Assembly (NCBI RefSeq): GCF_027924665.1
Contig: NZ_AP027043.1
Span: 2,604,001-2,668,000, forward strand
Source of the DNA: Flavobacterium sp. GSB-24
Lineage (GTDB): Bacteria > Bacteroidota > Bacteroidia > Flavobacteriales > Flavobacteriaceae
Length of the DNA stretch: 64,000 bases
Direction of reading: 5' to 3'
Position numbers and translations under genes: made by a program. Shown here one piece after another: positions 9,123 through 17,512 of the stretch. The number at the start of each line of letters is the position of its first letter. The first letter of the stretch is position 1. The notes under the pieces were generated by a model that was not told the origin of the DNA, did no database searches, and was given only the letters and a program-made list of their open reading frames with translations.

Positions 9123-9932
9123 ATGGGATTGTTTAAACGAAATCCTTTTGGGCATATATTATTCATCAAGAAATGGTTAATCCGAATTTTGGGTGCCATG
9201 ACGCATAGAAGATATAGAGGTTTTAACGATTTGCAGATTGAAGGATCTGAAATTATTAAAACACTCCCAGATTCTAATGTCTTATTTATATCCAATCACC
9301 AAACTTATTTTGCAGACGTTGTTGCAATGTTTCATGTGTTTAACGCAAGTTTAAGCGGACGTCAAGATACTATTAAGAACATTGGCTATTTGTGGCAGCC
9401 TAAAATGAATTTGTATTATGTTGCTGCAAAAGAAACCATGCAGGCTGGATTACTGCCAAGAATTTTGGCTTATGTAGGAGCAATTACAGTCGAAAGAACT
9501 TGGCGTGCTAAAGGCGTTGATGTTACAGAGAAACGCGATGTAAATCCAAACGATACCGAAAACATTCGAATTGCTCTTGAAGACGGCTGGGTTATTACTT
9601 TTCCGCAGGGAACTACAAAATCTTTTAAGCCTGTTCGTAAAGGAACTGCTCATATTATCAAACAGCATAAACCAATTGTAATTCCGATTGTAATTGATGG
9701 TTTCCGTAGATCATTCGATAAAAAAGGACTTCGAATGAAGAAAAAAGGGATCCTGCAGTCTTTCATCATCAAAGAACCTCTTGATATTGATTATGAAAAC
9801 GATACAATCGAGCAAATTGTTGAAAAAGTAGAATACGCAATCGAACAGCATCCTTCATTTTTAAAAGTAATTCCAGCAGAAGAAATTAAAGCACAGGAAG
9901 AACTTAATAAACTCAGACAGTGGGATTATTAG
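9123..9932 (+). CDS. 1-acyl-sn-glycerol-3-phosphate acyltransferase-like protein (PlsC family)
   Basis: 269-residue membrane-associated acyltransferase expected to move an acyl chain onto a glycerophosphate-type acceptor in phospholipid synthesis. Block I is SNHQTYFAD with H59 and D65, so five rather than the usual four residues separate the catalytic pair. Block III is TFPQGTTKSFKPVRKGTAHI instead of FPEGTRS. PIVIPIVIDGFRRSF corresponds to block IV. The altered blocks suggest a divergent clade, possibly using another acceptor such as an amino-lipid, but that is inference. It sits alone between its own promoter and an intergenic repeat. Confidence 0.85.
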   Translation: MGLFKRNPFGHILFIKKWLIRILGAMTHRRYRGFNDLQIEGSEIIKTLPDSNVLFISNHQTYFADVVAMFHVFNASLSGRQDTIKNIGYLWQPKMNLYYVAAKETMQAGLLPRILAYVGAITVERTWRAKGVDVTEKRDVNPNDTENIRIALEDGWVITFPQGTTKSFKPVRKGTAHIIKQHKPIVIPIVIDGFRRSFDKKGLRMKKKGILQSFIIKEPLDIDYENDTIEQIVEKVEYAIEQHPSFLKVIPAEEIKAQEELNKLRQWDY

Positions 9933-9933
9933 T

Positions 9934-10050
9934 GATTTTAGATTTCTGATTTTAGATTTTAGATTGTTTCAGGTTTCAAGTTGTCAAAAAAACTTAGAAC
10001 CTTATTATCTTAGTATCTCAGAACTTTAGCGTATCTCAGAACCTTGGCAA
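9934..10050. repeat. word-like intergenic repeat
   Basis: Between convergent genes. First, four near-copies of a GATTTTAGATTT-type word (9934-9968); then a run built from CTTAGAACCTT / TATCTCAGAAC words (9988-10045), similar to the sequence at 7773-7812. It has no coding potential. The same word families recur in other gaps of this window. Confidence 0.55.
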
Positions 10051-10051
10051 C

Positions 10052-10684
10052 TTAAAAATCTATTTTCTTCAACTCCTTATAATTAGTATATAATCTTCTT
10101 AAAAGAGTTCCGTAGATTATTCTGTAGAAACACCAGAATAAACCGAAGAAGCCTAAAATTACCAAGAATAATATTCCTATCGTAACAAACATAGCTCTTC
10201 CGTTTAAGGCTAATTTTTCTCTCAGAAATTCCATATCTGGATTGTAAACAAAAGCAATAAAGAAGCTTAAAATAGCCGTTATTACAATCATTCCTAAATT
10301 ATACCAAACATAGTACTGAACTGTTTTTCTAGTCTTTAAAATGGCACTCATTAATGATTTGGTAGCTACAGTGGTCGAAATCGTTTTGTAGTTTTTATAG
10401 AAAATATACACAAAAATGAGAACGACAATATAATTAAAGTATGTTAGAAACTCTAAAGCCATGATAATTTCTGGATGATTGATTTTTTTCAAAACATCAT
10501 CCGTATTAATAAATAAGTTTGAAAAAGTCCAAAACGAAATTTCCAAAATACTGATAATCAAAATCCATTTTACTATGGAAGATGATTTTTTGTGAATCAT
10601 TTTATAGATTTCAGTTTCAGAAATTTGTTGAAAAGAACCTGAGTTCTTCTGCCAGTCTTTTTTTAGTAAATCCAGTTCTTTCAT
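10052..10684 (-). CDS. multi-pass membrane protein, probable partner of the adjacent sigma factor
   Basis: 210 residues with an acidic/basic N-terminus (MKELDLLKKDWQKNSGSF) and about four membrane helices: ~39-57, ~77-97, ~125-148 and ~163-187. It starts 8 bp after the stop codon of an ECF sigma gene, the usual place for an anti-sigma factor, but I see no zinc-finger anti-sigma motif. Regulation of that sigma factor is inferred from position only. Confidence 0.75.
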   Translation of the reverse strand: MKELDLLKKDWQKNSGSFQQISETEIYKMIHKKSSSIVKWILIISILEISFWTFSNLFINTDDVLKKINHPEIIMALEFLTYFNYIVVLIFVYIFYKNYKTISTTVATKSLMSAILKTRKTVQYYVWYNLGMIVITAILSFFIAFVYNPDMEFLREKLALNGRAMFVTIGILFLVILGFFGLFWCFYRIIYGTLLRRLYTNYKELKKIDF

Positions 10685-10692
10685 AATAATTT

Positions 10693-11187
10693 TTAAGGAT
10701 TTAGTATTTTTTTAAGTTTCCCTTTAATTCTGTTCATTTTCACGCGCGCATTCACTTCGCTGATTCCTAAGGTTTCAGCTATTTCTTGATAATCTTTGTC
10801 TTCTAAATACATAAAAACTAATGCTTTTTCGATGTCGTTAAGCTGGTAAACTGCTTTGTACATCAATTTTATCTGTTCTTCTTCTTCGTAATTGTAGTCA
10901 ACATCTTTTACAAAATGCTGGTGGTTTTCATAATCTACGGTAGAAATAGTTCTTTTGGTTTTGCGGTATAATGTAATCGCGGTGTTCAAAGCCACGCGAT
11001 AAGTCCAAGTCGAAAATTTACTGTCGCCTCTAAATTTTGGATAAGCCTTCCAGAGCTGAATGGTAATTTCCTGAAATAAATCTTTATGAGCATCTTCTCC
11101 AGCAGTATATAATCTACAAATCTTGTGGATTATATTCTGATTTGCCTGCAATTGCGCAACAAATGACTGTTCTAGATTTTCGCTCAT
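10693..11187 (-). CDS. ECF RNA polymerase sigma factor (sigma-70 family)
   Basis: 164 residues. Region 2 spans ~15-75 (LFQEITIQLWKAYPKFRGD, FSTWTYRVALNTAI), and region 4 spans ~105-160 with a helix-turn-helix (DYQEIAETLGISEVNARVKM). Long region 1 is absent, so this is group 4 (ECF). It would direct RNA polymerase to a dedicated regulon, probably envelope-related because its co-transcribed neighbour is a membrane protein 8 bp downstream. The DUF3810 gene upstream is 42 bp away on the same strand. Confidence 0.92.
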   Translation of the reverse strand: MSENLEQSFVAQLQANQNIIHKICRLYTAGEDAHKDLFQEITIQLWKAYPKFRGDSKFSTWTYRVALNTAITLYRKTKRTISTVDYENHQHFVKDVDYNYEEEEQIKLMYKAVYQLNDIEKALVFMYLEDKDYQEIAETLGISEVNARVKMNRIKGKLKKILNP

Positions 11188-11229
11188 AAAAGTATTAGTA
11201 GTTATGAAATCATTTTTGTTACAGTTGAA

Positions 11230-12291
11230 TCAAAGTTTTCTGGTTTTATAATAATTAATTGCCAAGTCAATGAATTTGCTGTAACTGTCCATACCATCTT
11301 TTTGGTTGTTTGATTTTAAGAAATTATCGTAAAGAAAATAAAATCCTTCATCAAGAAAAGTATCGTACTTTTTGTGAAAATCTTGACTTTCCTTATAATT
11401 TTTTAAGATACCAATATGTACAGATTTCTTTAATTGATTAAAAACTTTCTCGTTTTTAAACTTCCAGATTCCTAAACAATAATTCAATGTAAAACTATAT
11501 CCAGCATACTGATAATAAAGATTATCATTTTTAGCGGAAGCTAAAAAACCTATAAAATTACATTCACTTTCACTGGCAAAACCAATTTGATGCGCCATTT
11601 CGTGCGCCGTAGTTTGAGGAAAAGTGTACATTGGCAGTAAATAATTGATCTGAGCCTCATTGGTAAACGGATTCAAATAACCGCCAAAACCCATATAAGT
11701 CAATGGTGTACTGAATAGGGATTTCTTAACGCTTAAAATTTCATATTTAAAATAAGGATGTTCCTTCGCTAAATTGTCATAACCGTTTAAAATCATTTTA
11801 AACGATTCTTTTTGAGAGTAAGGAAAAACAATTTTTGCTGTGTCATTTTTAGTAATTGCAAACTGAATTTCATTCGTTTTTGTAATTAATCTTTTCGTAA
11901 AAGCTAAAAGATCAGCATCTGTATACTCTCTCTTGATTTCCATTTTTTCGAAAAGAGGCTCTCTATAATAATTGAACGCCCAAAGAAGATGAAAGAAAAA
12001 GTAAAAAACAGAAATTTTGCTTAATATCTTTAAAAGATGATCTTTCCAATCTGTTCTCCATGTTTTACGGATTTTCCAAAACCAGCCAATTATACCTAAA
12101 ATTAGAAAAGCATAAATACAATCTCCAATAGAAAATGGAACTTTTCCTAGTGCTATCCTTAAAAAATGAGAAATTCTAACAAATAAATTGTTACTGTAAA
12201 AACCTTCAACAAAGTCTGGAAAGAAGGCGAGGATTCTTAAAAAGATAATTTGAACAAGAAGAAATATAGGTAAAATGTATTTTGATCTCAC
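11230..12291 (-). CDS. DUF3810 domain-containing membrane protein, putative zinc metallopeptidase
   Basis: 353 residues. Three membrane helices near the N-terminus (~8-24, ~55-75, ~90-108) are followed by a soluble domain. TTAHEMAHQIGFASESECN provides an HExxH motif with a downstream glutamate, as in gluzincin-like peptidases; this is typical of DUF3810. It lies 42 bp upstream of the ECF sigma gene on the same strand and may be co-transcribed. Peptidase activity is inferred from the motif and no substrate is known. Confidence 0.85.
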   Translation of the reverse strand: MRSKYILPIFLLVQIIFLRILAFFPDFVEGFYSNNLFVRISHFLRIALGKVPFSIGDCIYAFLILGIIGWFWKIRKTWRTDWKDHLLKILSKISVFYFFFHLLWAFNYYREPLFEKMEIKREYTDADLLAFTKRLITKTNEIQFAITKNDTAKIVFPYSQKESFKMILNGYDNLAKEHPYFKYEILSVKKSLFSTPLTYMGFGGYLNPFTNEAQINYLLPMYTFPQTTAHEMAHQIGFASESECNFIGFLASAKNDNLYYQYAGYSFTLNYCLGIWKFKNEKVFNQLKKSVHIGILKNYKESQDFHKKYDTFLDEGFYFLYDNFLKSNNQKDGMDSYSKFIDLAINYYKTRKL

Positions 12292-12404
12292 GGTTTAGGT
12301 TTTTTATAAAAATAATAATTAAATAGAAGTTGAGTTTATTTTTTTGAAATTTTATCAATCTATAAATGAATTATAATATAAAAACTTTTAAATATTGGTA
12401 TTTA

Positions 12405-12530
12405 AATCTGCCGTCAGGCACAATTGATTGGTAGAGAATTTATGCATATTGAAGCCAAGCGTTCCCATAGGAAAGCATGATAGCTCCTTGTTTTATTTTA
12501 TTACCAACGAAATGCCACTATGTGGCATAA
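12405..12530. ncRNA. possible structured RNA or decayed repeated element upstream of pepD
   Basis: Within the 344-bp gap before pepD lie three small hairpins: TGCC-GTCA-GGCA (12409-12420), GCGTTCCCATAGGAAAGC (12459-12476) and the perfect 7-bp stem ATGCCAC-TAT-GTGGCAT (12512-12528). Base composition is richer in G and C than the flanks. An overlapping 84-codon open frame (12428-12682) lacks family features and runs into pepD, so I do not call it a gene. It could be a small RNA, a leader element or a remnant of a repeated element. Confidence 0.3.
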
Positions 12531-12593
12531 AAAGGGAAAAGATTTCTGGATTAATATCCTATAATTTGTATCGAAAAAAGCATTTAAACTTTG

Positions 12594-12601
12594 TAACTTT
12601 G
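12594..12601 (+). promoter_or_regulatory. -7 promoter box for pepD
   Basis: TAACTTTG (TAnnTTTG) lies 34 bp before the pepD ATG at 12636. No well-spaced -33 TTG is visible. Confidence 0.4.
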
Positions 12602-12635
12602 AAGCTCTTAATTGTTAAACATCAAACAAAATATA

Positions 12636-14096
12636 ATGAGTCAAGAAGTAAGAAATCTGGAGCCAAAAGCACTTTGGAATAAATTTGCAGATTTAAATGC
12701 CGTTCCTCGTCCTTCAAAAAAAGAAGAGCGCGTAATTGAGTTTATGAAAAACTTTGGAAACAATTTAGGTTTAGAGACTTTCGAAGATGAAATTAGAAAC
12801 GTAATCATCAGAAAGCCGGCTACACCAGGAATGGAAAATCGCAAAGCTATTGTAATGCAGGGGCATTTGGATATGGTTCACCAAAAAAATGCAGATACAG
12901 TTTTTGATTTCGATACGCAGGGAATTGATATGTATGTTGATGGAGACTGGGTTCGCGCTCGCGGCACAACTCTAGGTGCAGATAACGGATTGGGAGTAGC
13001 TACAATTATGGCAATTTTAGAAAGTAAAGATATTCCGCATCCAGCAATTGAAGCTTTGTTTACAATTGATGAAGAAACAGGAATGACTGGTGCGCTAAAC
13101 CTAAAAGGCGGAATTCTTCAAGGTCAGATTTTATTGAATTTAGATACCGAAGAAGACGATGAAATTGATATCGGATGTGCAGGAGGAATTGACGTTACGG
13201 CTACAAGAACGTATCATGAAGAAGAAGTTCCAGAAGGCTCTGTTGGTTACACAATTACAGTAAAAGGACTAAACGGAGGACATTCAGGAATGGATATTCA
13301 TAAAGGTTTAGGGAATGCTAATAAAATAATGAATCGTTTATTATTTGATGGATTTGAAAACTTCGGTTTACAGATTGTTGAAGTAAACGGTGGAAGTTTA
13401 AGAAATGCAATTCCGAGAGAAAGTGTTGCTAAAGTAATTATTTCTCAAATGTTTGATGAAGCTTATGTGTATGATATGCAGGAAATTATTTCTGACATCA
13501 AAGCTGAATACAAAACAACTGAGCCAAACTTATCAATTGAAATTGTAAAAGGAGAATTACCTGAAAAAGTAATGGATTTAGGGGTTCAGGAAGGAATCAT
13601 CAGAGCGATTTACGCCGCACATAATGGCGTTTACAAAATGAGCGCTGATATGGCAGATTTGGTTGAAACTTCAAATAATATCGCGCGAGTAATTATTAAA
13701 GACGGAGAAATTTCGATTGGATGTTTAACGCGTTCTTCTGTTGAATCTTCAAAATTTGATTTAGCAAATTCTTTACGTTCTGCTTTTGAATTAGTAGGAT
13801 GCGAAGTTGAACTTTCTGGCTCTTACCCAGGATGGACTCCAAATGTTAATTCTGAAATATTAGAAGTTTTAAAAGAAATCTACGAAAAGCAAAATGGAGA
13901 ACAGCCTAAGGTTGTAGCTTGCCACGCTGGTTTAGAATGCGGAATTTTAGGAACAAATTATCCAGATATGGATATGATTTCTTTTGGCCCAACAATTCAT
14001 GGAGCACACTCTCCAGACGAAAGAGCTAGTATTTCTTCAGCTCAAAAATATTGGAAATTTGTACTAGAAATTCTTTCGAATATTCCAGTTAAATAG
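12636..14096 (+). CDS. pepD: aminoacyl-histidine dipeptidase (Xaa-His dipeptidase, M20 family)
   Basis: Cytoplasmic zinc dipeptidase of 486 residues that splits Xaa-His and related dipeptides. Metal-binding blocks are visible: VMQGHLDMVHQ, GADNGLG, the catalytic-base region DEETGMTGA, DTEEDDEIDIGCAGG, and the C-terminal HGAHSPDERASI. The lid/dimerisation block has KGLNGGHSGMDIHKG. ATG 12636 (MSQEVRNLEPKALW) is chosen over a TTG 24 bp upstream because of the family N-terminus and the promoter distance. Length matches the PepD family. It has its own promoter and no operon partner. Confidence 0.95.
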   Translation: MSQEVRNLEPKALWNKFADLNAVPRPSKKEERVIEFMKNFGNNLGLETFEDEIRNVIIRKPATPGMENRKAIVMQGHLDMVHQKNADTVFDFDTQGIDMYVDGDWVRARGTTLGADNGLGVATIMAILESKDIPHPAIEALFTIDEETGMTGALNLKGGILQGQILLNLDTEEDDEIDIGCAGGIDVTATRTYHEEEVPEGSVGYTITVKGLNGGHSGMDIHKGLGNANKIMNRLLFDGFENFGLQIVEVNGGSLRNAIPRESVAKVIISQMFDEAYVYDMQEIISDIKAEYKTTEPNLSIEIVKGELPEKVMDLGVQEGIIRAIYAAHNGVYKMSADMADLVETSNNIARVIIKDGEISIGCLTRSSVESSKFDLANSLRSAFELVGCEVELSGSYPGWTPNVNSEILEVLKEIYEKQNGEQPKVVACHAGLECGILGTNYPDMDMISFGPTIHGAHSPDERASISSAQKYWKFVLEILSNIPVK

Positions 14097-14103
14097 TTTT
14101 CAG

Positions 14104-14178
14104 TCACGGTATTCAGTCACAGTTAATTTCAGTTTCTAAGAAAACTGTAAACTGTGACTGTAAACTGCGACTAAAAAA
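14104..14178. repeat. inverted intergenic repeat of the CAGTC-ACAGTT family
   Basis: CAGTCACAGTT (14114-14124) is the exact inverse of AACTGTGACTG (14150-14160), with further near-copies on each side. Related 18-mers occur at 28396-28413 and 48599-48652. It lies between the convergent pepD and small lysine-rich gene and may act as a terminator-like hairpin. Confidence 0.55.
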
Positions 14179-14179
14179 C

Positions 14180-14290
14180 TTAATCTCTCTTAGGAGTATT
14201 TTTCTTTTCTCTTTTTTCTTCTTTCTTTTCTTTAGCCGTTTTTAACGGTTCTTTTTTTGCTGTTTTTTTAGCATCTTGACCCTTTGACAT
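14180..14290 (-). CDS. small lysine-rich protein (36 residues)
   Basis: ATG at 14290 to TAA at 14180 encodes MSKGQDAKKTAKKEPLKTAK followed by EKKEEKREKKNTPKRD, nearly half of it lysine or glutamate. Small highly charged proteins of this type are found in many Flavobacteriia, but I know of no assigned function. A dedicated terminator of the upstream gene at 14355-14380 separates it from that gene, so it needs its own promoter. Binding to nucleic acid or ribosomes is conceivable from the charge, but this is inference. Confidence 0.6.
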   Translation of the reverse strand: MSKGQDAKKTAKKEPLKTAKEKKEEKREKKNTPKRD

Positions 14291-14354
14291 AATTTATTGA
14301 TTTTGATGGTGTTTTAGTAAATGTAAAGCTTTTAAAAACTTAAACGCCAAAAAA

Positions 14355-14380
14355 AATCCTCAATTTTAGAATTGAGGATT
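14355..14380 (-). terminator. terminator downstream of the carboxypeptidase-regulatory-like gene
   Basis: AATCCTCAATT (14355-14365), loop TTAG, AATTGAGGATT (14370-14380): an 11-bp perfect stem. On the minus strand it is followed by a T-run (A-run at 14350-14356 on the plus strand). It lies 28 bp after the stop codon of the gene at 14408-15181. Confidence 0.75.
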
Positions 14381-14407
14381 TAAATATTTTCCTTATGAAG
14401 GAGATTC

Positions 14408-15181
14408 TTAATTACGTTTTAATACTTTATACTGCTCATAACAAGCGCTAATGGCATCCATAATCTGAAGATCATTTGCGGTTTGTATAAAAGAATCAGA
14501 ATAGTTACATCTGTGCATGATTTCAGGAATCTCGTCTTTGCTGACTCCTAATAACACGGCAACTGTTTCGCGGTCGTATTTAGATTCCAGAAGTGTTCGT
14601 ACCGTATCATCTTTCTTCATTTCCTTTAGCTTCTTGAGTTCTTTACCGTTTTTTCCAAAGAAATTATAGAGCATATCCGCGGGGTTAAAAATCGATCCTA
14701 GTACCTTACCAAATGCATTTGGAGCATATTCTCCTGCTTCATAACCTTGTGTAAGTCCAGAAATGCTGTAACGATAGTTTTCTTTTGTTGGAATTAATTT
14801 AGAATCAATTTCAAGATATCCTGTTAAAGTAAACGGAGCAATGATAACCTCCTCTAAAGCAATTGCTTTTTCAGTAAGCTGAATACGGGTTACTTTATTT
14901 TTTATCCAGTCATTTGTAACTCTAATTCTTAGAGATTGAAACCCTAGAATAGAAAAGTGAAGTGTGTCATTAACCTGAACATCAATTTCAAAATATCCTT
15001 TTTCGTCAGATTTTGCACCACGAACTTTGTTAGTGTTAATAACGTTTACACCGGCAAGAGGTTGTTTACTGTTGTCATTAATAATATAACCTGAAACTCT
15101 TTGAGGAACAGTTGGCTGCGTATCTTGCGCAAAACCAATGTTAGCTAGAAGAATAAAAAAGAAAACTGCGAAATATTTCAT
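14408..15181 (-). CDS. exported carboxypeptidase-regulatory-like domain protein
   Basis: 257 residues with a signal peptide (MKYFAVFFFILLANIGFAQ). Residues ~30-115 form the beta-sandwich typical of carboxypeptidase D regulatory-like domains and of TonB-receptor N-terminal extensions (VSGYIINDNSKQPLAGVNVI, GYFEIDVQVNDTLHFSILGF, IQLTEKAIALEEVII). No plug or barrel follows; the remainder is a helical region with no recognised motif. Probably periplasmic or outer-membrane associated. Function unknown. It has its own downstream terminator. Confidence 0.8.
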   Translation of the reverse strand: MKYFAVFFFILLANIGFAQDTQPTVPQRVSGYIINDNSKQPLAGVNVINTNKVRGAKSDEKGYFEIDVQVNDTLHFSILGFQSLRIRVTNDWIKNKVTRIQLTEKAIALEEVIIAPFTLTGYLEIDSKLIPTKENYRYSISGLTQGYEAGEYAPNAFGKVLGSIFNPADMLYNFFGKNGKELKKLKEMKKDDTVRTLLESKYDRETVAVLLGVSKDEIPEIMHRCNYSDSFIQTANDLQIMDAISACYEQYKVLKRN

Positions 15182-15328
15182 ATCCTGATTTAAAGCTCTA
15201 AAAGTAGTAAATCGGGATTAAATATTTTGCAGTCTTGGAATTTAATTATAAGAAAATTAACAAAGGAAGCAGTCTTGCTTTAGTAATTACAAAACTCATT
15301 CATAGAGAGTAAGATTCTTAATATAAAA

Positions 15329-15366
15329 AAATCCCAAATTCCAATTATGTCTGGAATTTGGGATTT
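15329..15366 (-). terminator. terminator of the DEAD-box helicase gene
   Basis: AAATCCCAAATTCC (15329-15342) and GGAATTTGGGATTT (15353-15366) form a 14-bp perfect stem with a 10-nt loop. On the minus strand a T-run follows (A-run at 15324-15331). It lies 23 bp after the helicase stop codon. Confidence 0.8.
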
Positions 15367-15388
15367 TGTATTTTGAGATGTTAAAGTA

Positions 15389-17308
15389 TTAATCTCTTCT
15401 AGATCTTCTTGGTCTTGGGCTGTCGCCAAAGTTTTCAGAACGTCTTGGAGCTCTTTCTGAAGAACCATTTTCGTTTCTTGGAGCAGAACTTCTAAAACCA
15501 CCTTCTCTTCTTGGAGCAGATGAATTTCTGTCGCTTCTAAAACCACCTTCTCTAGATCCTCCGTCTCTTGAAGAATTTCTGTCGCTTCTAAATCCGCCTC
15601 CAGAACCTTCACGTCTTGGAGCAAAGTTTCCTTCTCTTCTTGGTCCAGAACTTCTTCCGCCGCCACGATTGTTGTGGTCGCGTCTTCCGCCTCCGTCATT
15701 TTTAGAGATCTCAACATTGATACGACGACCTTCTAATTGTACGTTGTTTAAAACATCCATTACTTTGTCAGTATGCTGTGGATCAGTGTTAAAGAAAGAG
15801 AAACCTTCTTTTACATCAACTTTAAAGATATCATCACGACCTAAATCTAATGTTTCTTTTAAGTAATCTTTTAATGACATCCAGTCAAAATTGTCTCTAG
15901 AACCGATGTTTACAAAATAACGAACTGCTCCGTTATTATTGAATTCTCTTGGTTCAGAATCTCCTCTTTCGCGTCTTTCTCCAGATTGAGCAGAAATATC
16001 TCTGTTCTTTTTGTAATAAGTAATGAAACGGTTAAATTCTACAGAAACCATTTTCTTAATCAATTCTTCTTTAGATAAATCTTCAAGAACATTGTTAATT
16101 GCTGGTAAATAGTTGTCAATTTCGTGATCAACCTCAGTATCTTTAATTTTATTTGCTAAGTGCAATAATTGGATTTCGCAGATTTCAATTCCAGATGGAA
16201 TAGTTTTTTCTTCAAACTTTTGTTTGATGATTCTTTCGATAGAAGAAATTTTACGCAACTCACTTTTTGTAACAATTACAATAGAAGTTCCTAATTTTCC
16301 AGCTCTACCAGTACGACCAGAACGGTGGTTGTAAGTTTCAATTTCATCAGGTAATTGGTAGTTTACAACGTGTGTTACGTTATCAACGTCAATACCACGC
16401 GCAGCAACGTCAGTAGCAACAAGCATCTGAATTTGTCTTCCGCGGAAAGATTTCATTACACCATCACGCTGTGCTTGAGATAAATCTCCGTGTAAAGCAG
16501 CAGCACTGTATCCGTCTTCGATTAATTTTTCAGCAATAGCTTGTGTGTCTCTTTTTGTACGACAGAAAACTACAGAGAAAATATCTGGATTAGCATCAGC
16601 TAAACGTTTCAAAGCTTCATAACGGTCACGAGCATTTACTAAGTAAAATTCATGAGAAACTGTTGCAGAACCTGAGTTTTTGGCTCCAACAGTAATTTCA
16701 ACTGGGTCACTCATGAATTGTTTTGCAATTCTAGCAACCTCTTGCGGCATAGTTGCAGAGAACAACCATGTACTTTTTTCGTCTGGAGTATCTGATAAAA
16801 TAGATACGATATCCTCATAGAATCCCATGTTTAACATTTCGTCAGCCTCATCAAGAATACAGTAATCTATATTTTTAATGTTAACCAAACCTCTATTAAT
16901 CATGTCTTGCATTCTTCCTGGAGTTGCAACGATAATCTGCGCTCCTCTTTTAATGTCTCTAGCTTGCTCTGTAATACTAGCCCCGCCGTAAACTGCTACC
17001 ACATTAATACCTTTTTCGTATTTTGAGTAGTTTTTAAGTTCGTTGGTAATCTGTAAACAAAGTTCTCGTGTTGGCGATAAAACTAATGCTTGTGTGTTTC
17101 TGTTGTCAGCATCAATTTTTTGAATTAGCGGAAAACCGAAAGCTGCCGTTTTCCCTGTCCCTGTCTGAGCCAACGCAACCATATCTGTGTCTTTTTCCAA
17201 TAATAGGGGAATCGCCTTTTCCTGTACCTCTGACGGATTTTCAAATCCTAGATCTAAAATCGCCTTCAGTAACGATTCATTCAATCCTAATTGTTCAAAT
17301 TTATTCAT
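15389..17308 (-). CDS. DEAD-box ATP-dependent RNA helicase (DeaD/CsdA-like)
   Basis: 639-residue RNA helicase likely acting in ribosome assembly and cold adaptation. Motifs in order: Q-motif region, AQTGTGKTAAF, PTRELCLQI, DEADEML, SATMPQE, VATDVAARGIDV and HRSGRTGRAG. A DbpA-type RNA-binding domain (AVRYFVNIGSRDNFDWMSLK) covers ~465-545, and an arginine/glycine-rich tail of ~100 residues follows (GGGRRDHNNRGGG, repeated PRREG and GGFRSDRNSS). Start at ATG 17308; a TTG at 17332 lies inside the -7 promoter box (reverse CAAAATTA at 17330-17337) and is unlikely. The repetitive tail makes a long open frame appear in another frame (15280-15717); this is a shadow. Confidence 0.95.
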   Translation of the reverse strand: MNKFEQLGLNESLLKAILDLGFENPSEVQEKAIPLLLEKDTDMVALAQTGTGKTAAFGFPLIQKIDADNRNTQALVLSPTRELCLQITNELKNYSKYEKGINVVAVYGGASITEQARDIKRGAQIIVATPGRMQDMINRGLVNIKNIDYCILDEADEMLNMGFYEDIVSILSDTPDEKSTWLFSATMPQEVARIAKQFMSDPVEITVGAKNSGSATVSHEFYLVNARDRYEALKRLADANPDIFSVVFCRTKRDTQAIAEKLIEDGYSAAALHGDLSQAQRDGVMKSFRGRQIQMLVATDVAARGIDVDNVTHVVNYQLPDEIETYNHRSGRTGRAGKLGTSIVIVTKSELRKISSIERIIKQKFEEKTIPSGIEICEIQLLHLANKIKDTEVDHEIDNYLPAINNVLEDLSKEELIKKMVSVEFNRFITYYKKNRDISAQSGERRERGDSEPREFNNNGAVRYFVNIGSRDNFDWMSLKDYLKETLDLGRDDIFKVDVKEGFSFFNTDPQHTDKVMDVLNNVQLEGRRINVEISKNDGGGRRDHNNRGGGRSSGPRREGNFAPRREGSGGGFRSDRNSSRDGGSREGGFRSDRNSSAPRREGGFRSSAPRNENGSSERAPRRSENFGDSPRPRRSRRD

Positions 17309-17329
17309 ATATGTATTTAAAATAGGGTG

Positions 17330-17337
17330 CAAAATTA
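17330..17337 (-). promoter_or_regulatory. -7 promoter box for the DEAD-box helicase
   Basis: CAAAATTA reads TAATTTTG on the minus strand (TAnnTTTG), 22 bp upstream of ATG 17308. It argues against the upstream TTG start. Confidence 0.45.
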
Positions 17338-17512
17338 CTGTTAATTATTCAGATAAACTAATGGTAATTCAAGAATTATGTATTTGTTATGATTTGATTT
17401 TCAAAAAGTTACATTTTTATTAAAATGATTTTTAATAAAAAAATCAGAAAACACACAAAAAACACGTCATGGAATCTAAAATTTAGTCTTTAAAATGTTG
17501 TATTTGAAACAA

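Noticed and set aside
8993..9295. 100-codon minus-strand open frame across the PlsC promoter and start
   Set aside because: It overlaps a well-supported plus-strand gene and its consensus promoter, and the peptide has no recognisable features.
12451..12530. tRNA or tRNA-like gene
   Set aside because: Hairpins are present, but no cloverleaf, anticodon arm or T-loop consensus can be drawn.
12428..12682. 84-codon open frame upstream of pepD
   Set aside because: It overlaps the pepD start in another frame and runs through hairpins and the promoter. I treat the region as a possible RNA or relic instead.
15280..15717. 145-codon minus-strand open frame rich in Glu/Leu
   Set aside because: It is an alternative frame of the repetitive Arg/Gly-rich tail of the DEAD-box helicase and has no start context or family features.
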